Shown: piece after piece, positions 46,136 through 56,054 of the stretch
Position numbering within the stretch: the first letter of the stretch is position 1
Layout: every line of letters begins with the position of its first letter
Assembly: GCA_029062895.1 (NCBI GenBank)
Contig: JAIDPF010000069.1
Coordinates: 24,466-88,465 of the forward strand
DNA: 64,000 nt
DNA from: Lachnospiraceae bacterium
GTDB taxonomy: Bacteria; Bacillota; Clostridia; Lachnospirales; Lachnospiraceae
Direction of reading: 5' to 3'
Program-made: the position numbers and the translations under genes
Notes under the pieces: generated by a model
What the model saw: the letters and a program-made list of their open reading frames with translations, nothing else
Databases searched by the model: none
What the model was told of the DNA's origin: nothing

Positions 46136-47272
46136 TTACAGTATGATAATACTCGCGCAGCTTAAGTCATTAGCAAGATCATACACCTTGCCGGTATCCA
46201 CTACCATAACCTTCGGTCGAAGCACATAGTTTGGTACATTCTCGATCACACGTGCCGTCTCACCGTTACTGAGAGCCACATCCGTCCCCACCGGATACAG
46301 GATCACGCTTTCCAAAAAGCATTTCATCGCTTTAAAATCCAACTCGCCTGTCATGGACATGATCATCTCCACCGCATCTCTTGGGGAAAACGGTTTCTTA
46401 TAAGGCCGCTCCGTAACCAAAGCATCATAGATATCCGCCACAGAGATGATCTTTGCAAACAGTGTAATCTTCTCTTCCGTTACCTTCATAGGATAGCCCC
46501 TGCCATTGGTCTTTTCATGGTGCTGCAGCACGCCCAACTTTACCTCCTGAGAAAGATCCTCCTTCTTCTCCAAAATATGATATCCGAATACGGAATGCTG
46601 CTTCATCATCTCAAATTCCTCGTCCGTCAGTTTTCCTGCCTTATTCAGAACCTCATTCGGAATTTTTGACTTGCCGATATCATGTAAAAGACCGGTGATG
46701 CCGATCTCATAAACCTGCTTATCGTTCAATCCGTACTTTCTACCGACAATCATCGACATAGTCGCCACATCTACGCTATGCTTAAAAGTATATTCATCGC
46801 TGACCTTCAACGTGCTGATATCCACCGCCACCGCATCATTGTCCGAGATTGCCTTCATCAGATCATCCGTTATGCTTCTGGAAGCATTGGTAAAATCCGC
46901 CGACTGCGTATCCTGATACAGATACTGGATTCCCTGAGCAACACGGTTCCGCACGCTCTCGGAAATCGTTACCTTAGCCGGATCTTCTACTTTTACCTTC
47001 TCATATTTTTTCTGGACAGCCTCCGGCATCTTGGGTTCCTGCGGTTTTGCAGGTTCCTCATCCTCTGTCCCCTCCCGGATATAGACGCCGTTCACACCGA
47101 TTTTCTTTAATCCCTCAATGTGAAAGTCTTCCAAAGGAGTGTTTCTGGCAATCAAAACACGCCCGGCACGATCGATCATCGCCTGATCAATGACCATACC
47201 CGGCTTCACTATTCTTATAGGTATAAATCTACGCTTTACCAGTGTTTCGGCCATCCTTTCAATAATAATCAT
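46136..47272 (-). CDS. HD-GYP domain protein, putative cyclic-di-GMP phosphodiesterase
   Basis: 378 residues. The N-terminal ~60 residues form the small DUF3391-like beta domain (IPIRIVKPGMVIDQAMIDRA). The HD-GYP domain shows LLHDIGKSKIPNEVLNKAG (HD pair), QHHEKTNGRGYPMKV (HHExxNGxGYP) and FAKIISVADIYDALVTERPY. It should hydrolyse cyclic-di-GMP. No GGDEF gene is in this window. The start is uncertain: 47272 lies inside a strong palindrome, and the next Met (47254) has AAAGG directly against it. Confidence 0.88.
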   Translation of the reverse strand: MIIIERMAETLVKRRFIPIRIVKPGMVIDQAMIDRAGRVLIARNTPLEDFHIEGLKKIGVNGVYIREGTEDEEPAKPQEPKMPEAVQKKYEKVKVEDPAKVTISESVRNRVAQGIQYLYQDTQSADFTNASRSITDDLMKAISDNDAVAVDISTLKVSDEYTFKHSVDVATMSMIVGRKYGLNDKQVYEIGITGLLHDIGKSKIPNEVLNKAGKLTDEEFEMMKQHSVFGYHILEKKEDLSQEVKLGVLQHHEKTNGRGYPMKVTEEKITLFAKIISVADIYDALVTERPYKKPFSPRDAVEMIMSMTGELDFKAMKCFLESVILYPVGTDVALSNGETARVIENVPNYVLRPKVMVVDTGKVYDLANDLSCASIIIL

Positions 47273-47310
47273 CTATGATTTTTCAAATCTTTCAAAAATC
47301 ATAGATGATT
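47267..47310. repeat. Perfect 17-bp inverted repeat at the HD-GYP start
   Basis: AATCATCTATGATTTTT and its exact complement flank a 10-base loop. It covers the first possible start codon of the HD-GYP gene and could sequester it. A similar palindrome (ATCTATGTTTCAAAAA) occurs at 63867-63931. Confidence 0.7.
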
Positions 47311-47419
47311 AATTTTAACACAGGCGATTGTGAAACACAATCTTTTTTCACTCTTCCCACACGGCAGCCGGACAAATATACAGACAGAATCTTACCTGTA
47401 ATGCCTGCTTTCCACTGTG

Positions 47420-48394
47420 TCAGTTTTGATAGAATATATTCTGCTCATTGATCAGAGGATAGGCGACCAACGTCTGCCCATCGAGATCTTCCCTACGCAT
47501 ATCTACTGCAGAAATCTGCCTGTTTTGATAAGTCGTATAATAATAGATCCCCTGATCCACATTGCAGCAGGATGAGTAGATCGTCACTTCATATTTTCCA
47601 TCGCCCATATGAACACAGCCTCTCTGCTGTTCCACACTCCCCAGAAGATGAAAAAACTGGCTGACGCTCTCCTCCTCAGACTCCCCGCAGACTGAATTTA
47701 ACTTGGTAAAAGCCGCTTTGACAAAACGGGAGGCAGAAGACAGATCACCCGGCAGCCCCATCGCTCCCATTCCTCTGGAATAAGGCTCTAAAGATATCTT
47801 ATCTGTCATCCTGTTCACCGGCGCTTCCGCCGTAAGATTCATATAGTTTACCAAATTGGTCATATGATAATCAAACGTCGGATTATTGGTCAACAGACCC
47901 ACCGGATTGTCATAAATTTTAAGTCCGTCCCTGACCGATTCCACAGTGATAGATCCCTCCCTGCCGGATATGATCCAGTGCAACGGCGACAACGGCAGTT
48001 CATCGCTATAACTGATCGCAACAAGATTTAACCCGGACAGCTTCTCCTTTGCTTGTTTCAGCGTAGCGCAGCTTCCTAAAATCCACGGAATCAACTCATA
48101 TGGTGTCACATTCTCCTTTCCCTCCACATAAGGCTTATAATCAGCATTCCCGGGAAAATTAAGCCCGGCCATGCTTAGACCTTTCTCATTGGTCGCCTCA
48201 TAATAAAGCGGATAATCATCCACAATATACGCCATGCCGATCATCGCATAGTGCTTTGGCATATCATCCACCTTTTGAAATCGGAAAGGATAATTGCGCG
48301 GTGTAACCGTAATCTCCTCATGATAAGAATACTCCAGATCCAGATTCCTTCCAAAATAAAAATCCTTGCTTTGAAATGCTATTGCAGTACACAT
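47420..48394 (-). CDS. bsh: Choloylglycine hydrolase (bile salt hydrolase)
   Basis: 324 residues of the Ntn-hydrolase family. After Met removal the nucleophile is Cys2 (MCTAIAF). Other active-site positions are present: R16 and D19 in FGRNLDLE, Asn in MAGLNFPG (near 79), Asn in LLTNNPTF (near 171), and Arg in SSASRFVKAAF (near 220). It cleaves the amide bond of glycine- or taurine-conjugated bile acids in the cytoplasm; penicillin V acylase activity is the alternative in this family. Its presence points to a gut organism. An NhaC-type antiporter gene lies directly upstream on the same strand. Confidence 0.9.
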   Translation of the reverse strand: MCTAIAFQSKDFYFGRNLDLEYSYHEEITVTPRNYPFRFQKVDDMPKHYAMIGMAYIVDDYPLYYEATNEKGLSMAGLNFPGNADYKPYVEGKENVTPYELIPWILGSCATLKQAKEKLSGLNLVAISYSDELPLSPLHWIISGREGSITVESVRDGLKIYDNPVGLLTNNPTFDYHMTNLVNYMNLTAEAPVNRMTDKISLEPYSRGMGAMGLPGDLSSASRFVKAAFTKLNSVCGESEEESVSQFFHLLGSVEQQRGCVHMGDGKYEVTIYSSCCNVDQGIYYYTTYQNRQISAVDMRREDLDGQTLVAYPLINEQNIFYQN

Positions 48395-48519
48395 CGTAAA
48401 TCACCTTGTATGCCATCAACAGACGCATACCCTTCCTTTCTTAAATTTTATCTTTCATTCTCTCCAAATCCTCCCCTGCTCATTCCCCATAAAGTATATC
48501 TGTTTTCTGGATTAGGATT

Positions 48520-49890
48520 TCATTTTCGGGGAGCTTTTCTGCCATATCCGGTAATCACTGCCACCAGCAGCATCACCAGCATGCAGAGAGAATAATAGTT
48601 TACAAAAGGCACAGAGGCCGGTGCCACCGCAAATGCCTCACCAAACTGGGCGGATTGTTGCGCCGGGATCACACAGTGTACAGTCCATGGTGCCAGAAAA
48701 CAAAACACACAGCCAGTGCAGTCCATCAGATTCGCCCGACGATACCGATTCACGCCCGCTTTTTCACCCATTTCATCGATCAGGTCGCCAAGCGCTACAA
48801 TCGCCACCGAAATCACACCTGTCACCATACTCAAGATACCTACAGATAAAACAATCGTCGCCTCTGTGCTGCGTTCAGTTTTTGCGAAACGCTCCAGAAG
48901 CCCTCTGACATCCTCAAACAAGCCGCTGTGTTCCAGCACCCCCAAAAGGGCAAATACCGCAATCAGCATGGCCACCGTTCCAGCCGTCCCCGTAATGCTC
49001 TCTATGATGGCTCCGGACACCGAAAATCCGCCGGGGTATGAGATCAGTTCATCCACAGTATAAACACCGAAAAGCAGTCCGACAGCGACTCCCGCCAGAA
49101 TTCCCCATGACAAGGCAGTGATCAGATGTTTCCTCATCATACACAGGGCAATGATCACCACAGGAATCACCAGCATAACCAGACTAATTGGATTTGCCTC
49201 TCCTCCCGCCGCCTCCATCGCCGCGTTACCGTCCGTCGTTTTGGAAAACAACAAAAACAAAATAAATGCTCCGGCTGCCGCAGGCAGACTGTAACGCGTT
49301 CTGGTTTCTACCACCGTCCCCAAATCCGCATGCTGCGTCGCAGACGAGGCAATGGTAGTATCCGAAATCGGTCCAAGATTGTCACCGAACGCAGCCCCCG
49401 ACACGATCGCTCCGATCATAAATTCCGGTGCCGCCCCCGCCATCACACCTACCGGGAACAAAATGGGGATCACCACAAAATAAGTACCCACCGAAGTTCC
49501 TGTAGCAAAAGCCAGCAGACAGGTAATGAGAAACGTCGCCGCCACAAAAAGTTTTCCCGTAAAACCCGCTGCCACCACATATGCTGCCACCGTCTGTACT
49601 GCCCCGCTGGCAGAAATCAATTTGCCTGAAATTGCCGCCAGTATCACTGCCAATACGATCACGGCGAACATTGGCTTGCACAGACCGGACACCATTGCTT
49701 CTCCATATGCCTTTTCATTCTTTGCAAAAATGATCCCAGTCACCAACGCCGCAAAAAATGCCAGCACATATCCATTCACATTGGATTGTCCAACTGCCGC
49801 CCATCCGATCATCACCGCCGCCACAATCAGTGGAGCCAGCTTTCCAGCCTTTCCCAAATGAAATTCTATCCTCTCCGCCTTGCGCTCCAT
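48520..49890 (-). CDS. NhaC-family Na+/H+ antiporter-like transporter
   Basis: 456 residues with about 11-12 transmembrane helices. FGDNLGPISDTTIASSATQH is the signature of NhaC/DASS-like antiporters, and LLAFATGTSVGTYFVVIPIL is the usual neighbouring helix. A second repeat half has MDCTGCVFCFLAPWTVHCVI. It lies 125 bases upstream of bsh in the same direction. It may support pH/sodium homeostasis under bile stress or move a product of deconjugation; the second is speculation. Confidence 0.83.
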   Translation of the reverse strand: MERKAERIEFHLGKAGKLAPLIVAAVMIGWAAVGQSNVNGYVLAFFAALVTGIIFAKNEKAYGEAMVSGLCKPMFAVIVLAVILAAISGKLISASGAVQTVAAYVVAAGFTGKLFVAATFLITCLLAFATGTSVGTYFVVIPILFPVGVMAGAAPEFMIGAIVSGAAFGDNLGPISDTTIASSATQHADLGTVVETRTRYSLPAAAGAFILFLLFSKTTDGNAAMEAAGGEANPISLVMLVIPVVIIALCMMRKHLITALSWGILAGVAVGLLFGVYTVDELISYPGGFSVSGAIIESITGTAGTVAMLIAVFALLGVLEHSGLFEDVRGLLERFAKTERSTEATIVLSVGILSMVTGVISVAIVALGDLIDEMGEKAGVNRYRRANLMDCTGCVFCFLAPWTVHCVIPAQQSAQFGEAFAVAPASVPFVNYYSLCMLVMLLVAVITGYGRKAPRK

Positions 49891-50000
49891 CTCTAAACTC
49901 CTTTTCCCACTCTTGTAAAACTTATCCCTCTTATGTCAAGTTAATTATTTATACCTGTAAATTCATTATACTTATCATGTATGTACGATAAAGTTCATTA

Positions 50001-50034
50001 TAAAGGGTTTCAGATAATTATCCGAAACCCTTTA
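50001..50034. terminator. Palindromic hairpin, probable terminator
   Basis: AAAGGGTTTC / GAAACCCTTT with a self-complementary centre (GATAATTATC), imperfect at one base pair. It lies ~95 bases past the rubrerythrin stop. The T-run is weak, so termination is only probable. Confidence 0.5.
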
Positions 50035-50127
50035 ATTTATTGCATAAATCATAATGAATACATCAGAATTTCATCTTTATAAAACACTCTTACATCAGTT
50101 CCAGACATCCCACATTCCTCGCAAGAG

Positions 50128-50667
50128 TTAATAATTCTCCGCGCTAACCTCAAAATACGCCTGCGGATGTGCACACACAGGACAGACCTCTGGAGCCCTG
50201 GTTCCCACAACGATATGGCCACAGTTACGGCATTCCCATACTTTCACCTCGCTCTTGGCAAACACCTCCGCCATTTCCACATTCTTCAGAAGCGCCCGAT
50301 AACGTTCTTCATGATGCTTCTCAATAGCAGCTACCATGCGGAACTTTGATGCCAACTCCGGAAAGCCCTCTTCCTCGGCCGTTTTAGCAAAGTCCTCATA
50401 CATATCCGTCCACTCGAAATTCTCCCCTTCGGCTGCAGCATTCAGATTCGCAACTGTATTCCCGATGCCGTTCAGCTCCTTGAACCACATCTTGGCATGC
50501 TCTTTCTCATTGTCCGCCGTCTTGAGGAACAGCGCCGCAATCTGCTCAAAACCCTCTTTCTTTGCCGCAGAGGCAAAGTAGGTATACTTATTTCTCGCCT
50601 GGGACTCACCGGCAAATGCCGCCTCCAGATTCTTTTCCGTCTGTGTTCCTGCATATTTTCCGCTCAT
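50128..50667 (-). CDS. Rubrerythrin
   Basis: 179 residues. The N-terminal ferritin-like diiron domain has [28 protein letters not shown] and [17 protein letters not shown]. The C-terminal rubredoxin domain has two CxxC pairs ([13 protein letters not shown] and [13 protein letters not shown]). It reduces hydrogen peroxide in anaerobes. It is next to the 3' fragment of the split subtilase gene and outside the mobile element. Confidence 0.95.
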   Translation of the reverse strand: MSGKYAGTQTEKNLEAAFAGESQARNKYTYFASAAKKEGFEQIAALFLKTADNEKEHAKMWFKELNGIGNTVANLNAAAEGENFEWTDMYEDFAKTAEEEGFPELASKFRMVAAIEKHHEERYRALLKNVEMAEVFAKSEVKVWECRNCGHIVVGTRAPEVCPVCAHPQAYFEVSAENY

Positions 50668-50842
50668 CTGTTATCCCTCCTGATTTTTGTTCTTTTTAAA
50701 TTTTGCAAATCATGAACTTCATAAGTGTACCACACTTTTTGCTAGATGACCATACAATTATGTTTATTTTCCACCATGACCTAAGCGAACCATGATGCAA
50801 AACACGTATTTAATAAAATTTCACCCCGCAAACTCTACTGCT

Positions 50843-51037
50843 TCAAGTGGGTATACTCCCCCTCACACACAACGCTCCCCATCCAACACGTTCATCCGGA
50901 TATTTCTGAATCCCCGAAAGTCTGCGTGCACCCCGGATCAGATACGCCTTTACCTTCTCCCCGTATAGAAAGCGGTCATTTCCTCTTACAATTCCCGCTG
51001 GTGTTATATAACTGCCACCCTTTGATTGAATTTCCAA
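50843..51037 (-). pseudogene. 3' fragment of the interrupted S8 subtilase gene
   Basis: The ORF opens inside the recombinase gene. From base 50996 downward it encodes GIVRGNDRFLYGEKVKAYLI, then RGARRLSGIQKYPDERVGWG and ALCVRGSIPT. This is the standard C-terminus of clostridial S8/Csp-type subtilases and exactly what is missing from the subtilase at 59715-61478. Only 50843-50996 is protease sequence; the first ~14 codons of the ORF belong to the element. Without its 5' part it has no promoter or ribosome site and is presumably silent. Confidence 0.85.
50984..51014. other. attL: left junction of the mobile element
   Basis: Subtilase sequence (TTACAATT) meets CCC (50994-50996) and then the element arm GCTGGTGTTATATAACTG. 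The arm contains the stop codon of the last recombinase. Joined with the right end it makes a quasi-palindromic attP. Confidence 0.75.
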
Positions 51038-52668
51038 TAGATGTCTATGGTTTTCTCATTACTTATGATGATTTTTTCTATAAACGCATCCGCCATTTCT
51101 TTTGTAAGGCTTCCAAACCCAGCATATTGCCTGAAATTCTCATCATCTCCCGTCTCTGCGTACCACAGATCCTTGTAAAAATCCAGCTGCTCCTTTAACT
51201 TCTTCTGCCATATCCGCTTTTCAGAGATCTGCCGATCCAGATGTCTGCGGGATTCCATATACTGCTCCTTGGTGTAAGCAGCCGCATGATATGCCCCCAG
51301 CAGACCGGCTTTTCTTTTCGTCAGTTCTGCTATCCCTGCCTCTGCAGCTATGATTTCTTTACCGATTTTCCGAATGACCGCCCGCTGCCGTTCTGACGCT
51401 TCCCTTCTGACGCCCGCCATATCTGCCAGCCTCCCTATCTGCACCTGTAATTCTTCCAGCACAAGTTTCTCCAAAAACTCATTACTAACGCTGCCATAGA
51501 GACATTCATTATAACTACTCAGCTTTTGATTCACACAATAATAATAGAGTTTGTCATCAGCCAGTTTCATAATCTTTAATCTTCGACCGCAATATCCGCA
51601 ATACGTCTTTCCCTTCAATGCATATAAAACAGGCTTTCTTACCACCGCCTTTTTACGAAAAAACTTTTCCTGTACTTTATCAAACATTTCTTTACTAACA
51701 ATCGCGGGATGATGGTTTTCAAAGACGTTCCATTCCTCCCGTGGTCTTAATAAAGTCCGGTTTCCACCTACCTGCGCCTGAACAGATTTATGAAAAACCA
51801 TGCTGCCAAGATAACTTTCATTGGTCAGTATGGTTCTTACGGTTCCCGGCTGCCAGTATTTATGTTCCTGCTGCAGTTCCTTCCGGTTTTGTTTTTTTCT
51901 TTGGTTTTTGAATTCCAACGGCGTAGGCGTCTTTTCATCATTCAATGTCCTGCAGATCTGCGTCAGATTTTGTCCTTCCAGAGACAGTTCAAAAATATGT
52001 CTGATCACTTCGACCTCTTCCGGGACAATCCGTAATTTATTTCTGTCATTTCCATCCTTCCGATACCCAAAGGGTGTACTCCCGGTTGCGTATTTGCCCT
52101 GATTTTTCTTTGCCGTTATGGAACTTCTCACTTTTTCGGAAACATCCTTACAATAAAAATCTGCCAGCAGGCTTTGAAATCCAATCTCCATATCCGCCGT
52201 TTTTCCTATCTGCTCCTGACTGTCATAGCGCTCTGCGATGGAGATAAAGCGGACACCCATAAATGGGAAAATCTGCTCCATATAATCGCCTAATTCAATG
52301 TAATCTCTGGAAAACCGTGATAAATCTTTTACAATTACACACTGGATCTCATTCTTCCTTATTTTTTCAAGCATCGCCTGCATCCCCGGTCTGGTCATGG
52401 TGGTTCCTGAAACTCCATCATCATAAAATTCACAGTATTCATAATGGGAAAGCTCCGGATGGTCTATTATATACCGCCTGATCAGTAGTCTCTGGTTGGT
52501 AATACTGTTGCTTTCTTCCTTAATATCGTCGTCTTCCATGGATAGGCGATAGTATCCTGCAATTTTACCATGAAGGTCTCTTTCATGTCTGTGGTTGTTA
52601 TCACCTGAATAACCAACAGTCATGCAGTATCCGATGCCGCCGTATGACAATCGTTGATTTTCATCCAT
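51004..52668 (-). CDS. Large serine recombinase (third of trio)
   Basis: About 554 residues from the ATG at 52668, which has GGGGGT eight bases upstream; a GTG at 52677 is less likely. Catalytic serine S43 lies in AGYYRLSMEDDD. The resolvase domain continues with DDGVSGTTMTRPGMQAML and IVKDLSRFSRDYIELGDYM. A recombinase domain follows (STPFGYRKDGNDRNKLRIVP), a zinc ribbon (KTYCGYCGRRLKIM and a later YYYCVNQ), and a C-terminal coiled coil. The last codons lie in the element's left att arm. It overlaps the upstream recombinase by 8 bases. Confidence 0.92.
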   Translation of the reverse strand: MDENQRLSYGGIGYCMTVGYSGDNNHRHERDLHGKIAGYYRLSMEDDDIKEESNSITNQRLLIRRYIIDHPELSHYEYCEFYDDGVSGTTMTRPGMQAMLEKIRKNEIQCVIVKDLSRFSRDYIELGDYMEQIFPFMGVRFISIAERYDSQEQIGKTADMEIGFQSLLADFYCKDVSEKVRSSITAKKNQGKYATGSTPFGYRKDGNDRNKLRIVPEEVEVIRHIFELSLEGQNLTQICRTLNDEKTPTPLEFKNQRKKQNRKELQQEHKYWQPGTVRTILTNESYLGSMVFHKSVQAQVGGNRTLLRPREEWNVFENHHPAIVSKEMFDKVQEKFFRKKAVVRKPVLYALKGKTYCGYCGRRLKIMKLADDKLYYYCVNQKLSSYNECLYGSVSNEFLEKLVLEELQVQIGRLADMAGVRREASERQRAVIRKIGKEIIAAEAGIAELTKRKAGLLGAYHAAAYTKEQYMESRRHLDRQISEKRIWQKKLKEQLDFYKDLWYAETGDDENFRQYAGFGSLTKEMADAFIEKIIISNEKTIDIYWKFNQRVAVI

Positions 52669-54364
52669 CGCATACACCCCCGTCTTTATGATGAAACCGG
52701 AACCGGATATCGATTATTCCATCCGATGAAACATCGATCTCCTCAATCAAAGACTCTATGAACTGAATATTCAGTCTTTGATACCCTTCCGTCTTTTGCA
52801 AAGAACATAAAAACCGATTCTGTTCCTCTACCTTGATTTCCATTTTACTTATTTTTTGCTTGATTTCCCCCATTCTCTTCTCATAAAAATTTTCCTGTCT
52901 CGTTCTATGTTCCCGAAACGCAACATACTCCTGACCGCTGATCAGTCCCTCCTTATATTCCATATACATCATTCCGGCCCGGTTACTGAGTTTGTATTTC
53001 TCCCGCATGATTTGATCCTGTTCCTCAAGATAAGCCGCTTCCTTTTTTTCCCATTCTGAATGATTTATCTCCATCAACGCCTTGGAAGAAAGCTGTTTTT
53101 CTTTGAAGATTTCTCTGATCCTCTCTGAACAGATGCGTTCAAGCGTTCCTTCCTTGATGTAATTTTTAGAGCATCTCCTCTCATCCATATAATAGGCATT
53201 CCTGCAATAATAGGAATAACTCTTTTTTCCATCCCTCCTGCTCCGGTAATATACCGCATGCATTTTACCACCGCAGTTTCCGCAATAAAGAATATGCCGG
53301 AACATATTTCCCTCATCCGCTATAGCGTTCTTCCCTGATCCTCTTTTATCGACAGCTCCCTTCTCCCTTTCTTTCAATTTTACATTTACCTGATCGAACA
53401 GTCCCTGCCCTATGATTGGTTCATGACTATTTGCCACAATGATCCTTTCCTGTTTCTGCGTATCACTAATTCCTTTCTGTCCCCCTTGCAAGCATGATCT
53501 TCTCCTGTACTGCACAAGTTCCCCCGTATATACAGGATTTGATAAGATTCCTCTGATCACCCCCGGATTCCACTGATGAAGTATCTCTCCGCTGATTCCA
53601 TATGTATGTCCATACTTGTTATAGTCGCTGATTCGATGCACTTTATTCCGATAAAGCCATGATACGATTTCTTCAAAGGAACTACCGTCTGCAAAGCTTT
53701 CAAAAAGGGAAAGAACGATCCTCGCGTTTTCCGGATGGATCACTAGCTTTCTGATTCCGCCTGTTTCTTCCGTAACATATCCATAAGGCGCTGCGCCCCC
53801 GATATACGCCCCTCTCCCGACAGCCATTTTTCGTGCATTCATTACTTTTTTTGAGATATCCTTCGCGTACATATCATTGACCAGATTCCTGATATTCATT
53901 TCCAATTTTCTTTCCGAAACATTTACAGACATAGAATCAAACCCGTCTGTAACCGCAATAAACCGAACACCTAAAAAAGGGAAAATCTTTTCTATATAAT
54001 TTCCCGTTTCCAAATAGTCTCTGCCAAATCTGGATAGATCCTTTACCATAATGCAATTAACATGATGATTCCTTATATCGTTCATCAATCTGTCAAATCC
54101 CGCTCTCTCAAAAGAAACGCCGGAAACTCCCCGGTCTATATAGGTATCAAAGACTTCAAATCTCTGTTTCTTTTTGGGATCAGCGTTTTCCTTAACAATA
54201 TACTGACGGATCATTTCAATCTGATTTTCTATGGATTCCGATTTTCTTTCATCATGATCTACGGACAACCGGCTGTATATTCCAACAGAGTACTTTACAA
54301 CAGGCGCTTCCTTTGCTTCCGGTCTTACCGGCGTTTCCAAATATCTTTTTCCTGTTCTTGCCAC
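52661..54364 (-). CDS. Large serine recombinase (second of trio)
   Basis: About 567 residues from a GTG at 54364, chosen because GGGAGG lies eight bases before it. Catalytic serine S34 lies in VGIYSRLSVDHDE. RGVSGVSFERAGFDRLMNDI and MVKDLSRFGRDYLETGNYIE complete the resolvase domain. The recombinase domain has AAPYGYVTEETGG. The zinc ribbon shows LYCGNCGGKMHAVYY and YYCRNAYYMDERRC. The C-terminus is a long coiled coil. The stop of the first recombinase lies nine bases inside its leader, so the three genes are translated in series. Confidence 0.92.
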   Translation of the reverse strand: MARTGKRYLETPVRPEAKEAPVVKYSVGIYSRLSVDHDERKSESIENQIEMIRQYIVKENADPKKKQRFEVFDTYIDRGVSGVSFERAGFDRLMNDIRNHHVNCIMVKDLSRFGRDYLETGNYIEKIFPFLGVRFIAVTDGFDSMSVNVSERKLEMNIRNLVNDMYAKDISKKVMNARKMAVGRGAYIGGAAPYGYVTEETGGIRKLVIHPENARIVLSLFESFADGSSFEEIVSWLYRNKVHRISDYNKYGHTYGISGEILHQWNPGVIRGILSNPVYTGELVQYRRRSCLQGGQKGISDTQKQERIIVANSHEPIIGQGLFDQVNVKLKEREKGAVDKRGSGKNAIADEGNMFRHILYCGNCGGKMHAVYYRSRRDGKKSYSYYCRNAYYMDERRCSKNYIKEGTLERICSERIREIFKEKQLSSKALMEINHSEWEKKEAAYLEEQDQIMREKYKLSNRAGMMYMEYKEGLISGQEYVAFREHRTRQENFYEKRMGEIKQKISKMEIKVEEQNRFLCSLQKTEGYQRLNIQFIESLIEEIDVSSDGIIDIRFRFHHKDGGVCDG

Positions 54365-54369
54365 CGATA

Positions 54370-55962
54370 TCACCTCCCATCAGAAAACCGAAACGCTATC
54401 TCTAGTCTTTTTTTCTCATGGACAGCAATCTTACGGACGGTTGTCACAAGCAGTTCCCTGTCCAGTTCCGGAAGTTCCCGCGTCGTCCTGATCTTTTCCA
54501 GCTTTTCACATGTCGCAGCCCCATTACGAAGCATATCTTTTATGATCTTTTTATGTCCGCCTATGGCGTTTTCCAGATCGCCGCATTTTCTCTCATATAA
54601 ATGATAAAATTCACCATATTCCTTTTGATCAATCAAGCCTTCCTTTAAATCAACTGCCAGACCATTTTTTAATCTGTAATAGGCCTGATGTTTTTCCTGA
54701 AACGCCGCTATCTGCGCCTCATATCCAGCTATTCGACCATAATCAACGTCCATCTTATCTATCATCTCTGCAGCGTCCGAGTGGCATATCAGCAATTCAA
54801 AATATTTTTTGATTTCCGATAATACAATTCTTTTTAATGTGTCCTCCTCTATACTGTGCCTGCTGCATCCCATAGACTTATTTTTTGTCTGGCAGATATA
54901 AAATACTTTCTTTTTGCCCTTATAGGTATTAACCCTTTTGATCATGGGTGCTTTACAATCCGCACATATCAAAATACCGCTGAACAGATTCGCCGTATAG
55001 GTGTTGCCGGAGGCCCTACCATCATATTTCAACAACTCCTGAACCGCTAAAAATGCAATCTCTGATATAATGGCTTCATGGGTATTTTTTACACAGATCC
55101 ATTCATCCTGCGGTTTCGTAATGCTCCTTTTTACCTTATAATTTACTTTCTCCCGTTTTCCCTGCACCATAGTTCCTACATATACGGGATTTTCCAAAAT
55201 ACGTTTCACAGACACAGCCGCCCATTTTGCGGTCATGACTCCTGCAAATCCTGTATCATACTTCAACCCCAACGACTTTTTATATTCCATTGGAGACAGA
55301 ACGCCTGCAACATTCAGCTTTTCTGCGATTGCTCCCAGACTCATACCCTCTATCTTCCACGCAAAGATTAGTCTTACAATATCTGCAGCATAATCATCAA
55401 CTATCAGACGGTTTTTATCTTCCGGATTCTTCCGATAACCATAAACGGCAAACGCACCGATATATTTTCCCTCCATGCGCTTTACTTTCTGCTGCGCCCT
55501 GACCTTCATGGATATATCTCTGCAATAACTGTCATTGATAAAATTTTTCATCGGCAGTATCAGACTACTGTTCGTTCTGTCCGCGTATAAACTGTCAAAT
55601 CCATCCGTCACCGCAATAAAGCGCACATTTAAAGCCGGGAAGGTCTTTTGTATCAACCGCCCGGCTTCGATATAATCTCGTCCAAATCTTGACAGATCCT
55701 TTACCAACACACAATTTACTTTGCCATTCCAAACATCCGCCATCATTCTCTTAAATTCCGGTCTTTCAAAATTCACTCCCGAATAACCGTCATCCGCATA
55801 AATATCATAGATCTGCAGATCATCATGTTCCTGAACGTATGCTCTTAAAATATCCCTCTGGCTTTTGATACTGCCGCTCTCCGTCTTTTTACCGCCGTCT
55901 ACGTCCGCGTCGTCTCTGGAAAGGCGCAGATAAAGGGCGGTATCATAGATCTGACCGTTCAT
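54370..55962 (-). CDS. Large serine recombinase (first of trio)
   Basis: 530 residues. Catalytic serine S15 lies in ALYLRLSRDDAD. DDGYSGVNFERPEFKRMMAD and LVKDLSRFGRDYIEAGRLIQ follow. The recombinase domain has FAVYGYRKNPEDKNRLIVDD, and the zinc ribbon ILICADCKAPMIKR with a later FYICQTKNKSMGC. The coiled-coil C-terminus is shorter than in its neighbours. AAAGGAAGGA precedes the ATG, and the 36-bp direct repeat copy A sits 24 bases upstream. The three paralogs differ enough to have separate roles, for instance integration and excision. Confidence 0.92.
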   Translation of the reverse strand: MNGQIYDTALYLRLSRDDADVDGGKKTESGSIKSQRDILRAYVQEHDDLQIYDIYADDGYSGVNFERPEFKRMMADVWNGKVNCVLVKDLSRFGRDYIEAGRLIQKTFPALNVRFIAVTDGFDSLYADRTNSSLILPMKNFINDSYCRDISMKVRAQQKVKRMEGKYIGAFAVYGYRKNPEDKNRLIVDDYAADIVRLIFAWKIEGMSLGAIAEKLNVAGVLSPMEYKKSLGLKYDTGFAGVMTAKWAAVSVKRILENPVYVGTMVQGKREKVNYKVKRSITKPQDEWICVKNTHEAIISEIAFLAVQELLKYDGRASGNTYTANLFSGILICADCKAPMIKRVNTYKGKKKVFYICQTKNKSMGCSRHSIEEDTLKRIVLSEIKKYFELLICHSDAAEMIDKMDVDYGRIAGYEAQIAAFQEKHQAYYRLKNGLAVDLKEGLIDQKEYGEFYHLYERKCGDLENAIGGHKKIIKDMLRNGAATCEKLEKIRTTRELPELDRELLVTTVRKIAVHEKKRLEIAFRFSDGR

Positions 55963-55985
55963 GTCACATCGATCCTTCCTTTATT

Positions 55986-56021
55986 TCTCTATACTTATGC
56001 CGGATATGGATCGTCCTATGA
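55986..56021. repeat. 36-bp direct repeat, copy A
   Basis: TCTCTATACTTATGCCGGAT followed by ATGGATCGTCCTATGA. It is identical to copy B at 57256-57291, and weaker similarity runs 14 bases further in which every mismatch is a transition. It lies in the leader of the first recombinase gene. Confidence 0.9.
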
Positions 56022-56054
56022 TGTTTTGTATTGTTCAAAAACCATTGATATGTT

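Noticed and set aside
46136..47254. Confident placement of the HD-GYP start at the second Met
   Set aside because: AAAGG abuts that ATG with no spacing, and the first ATG is buried in a palindrome. Neither start is convincing, so the longer frame was kept with a note.
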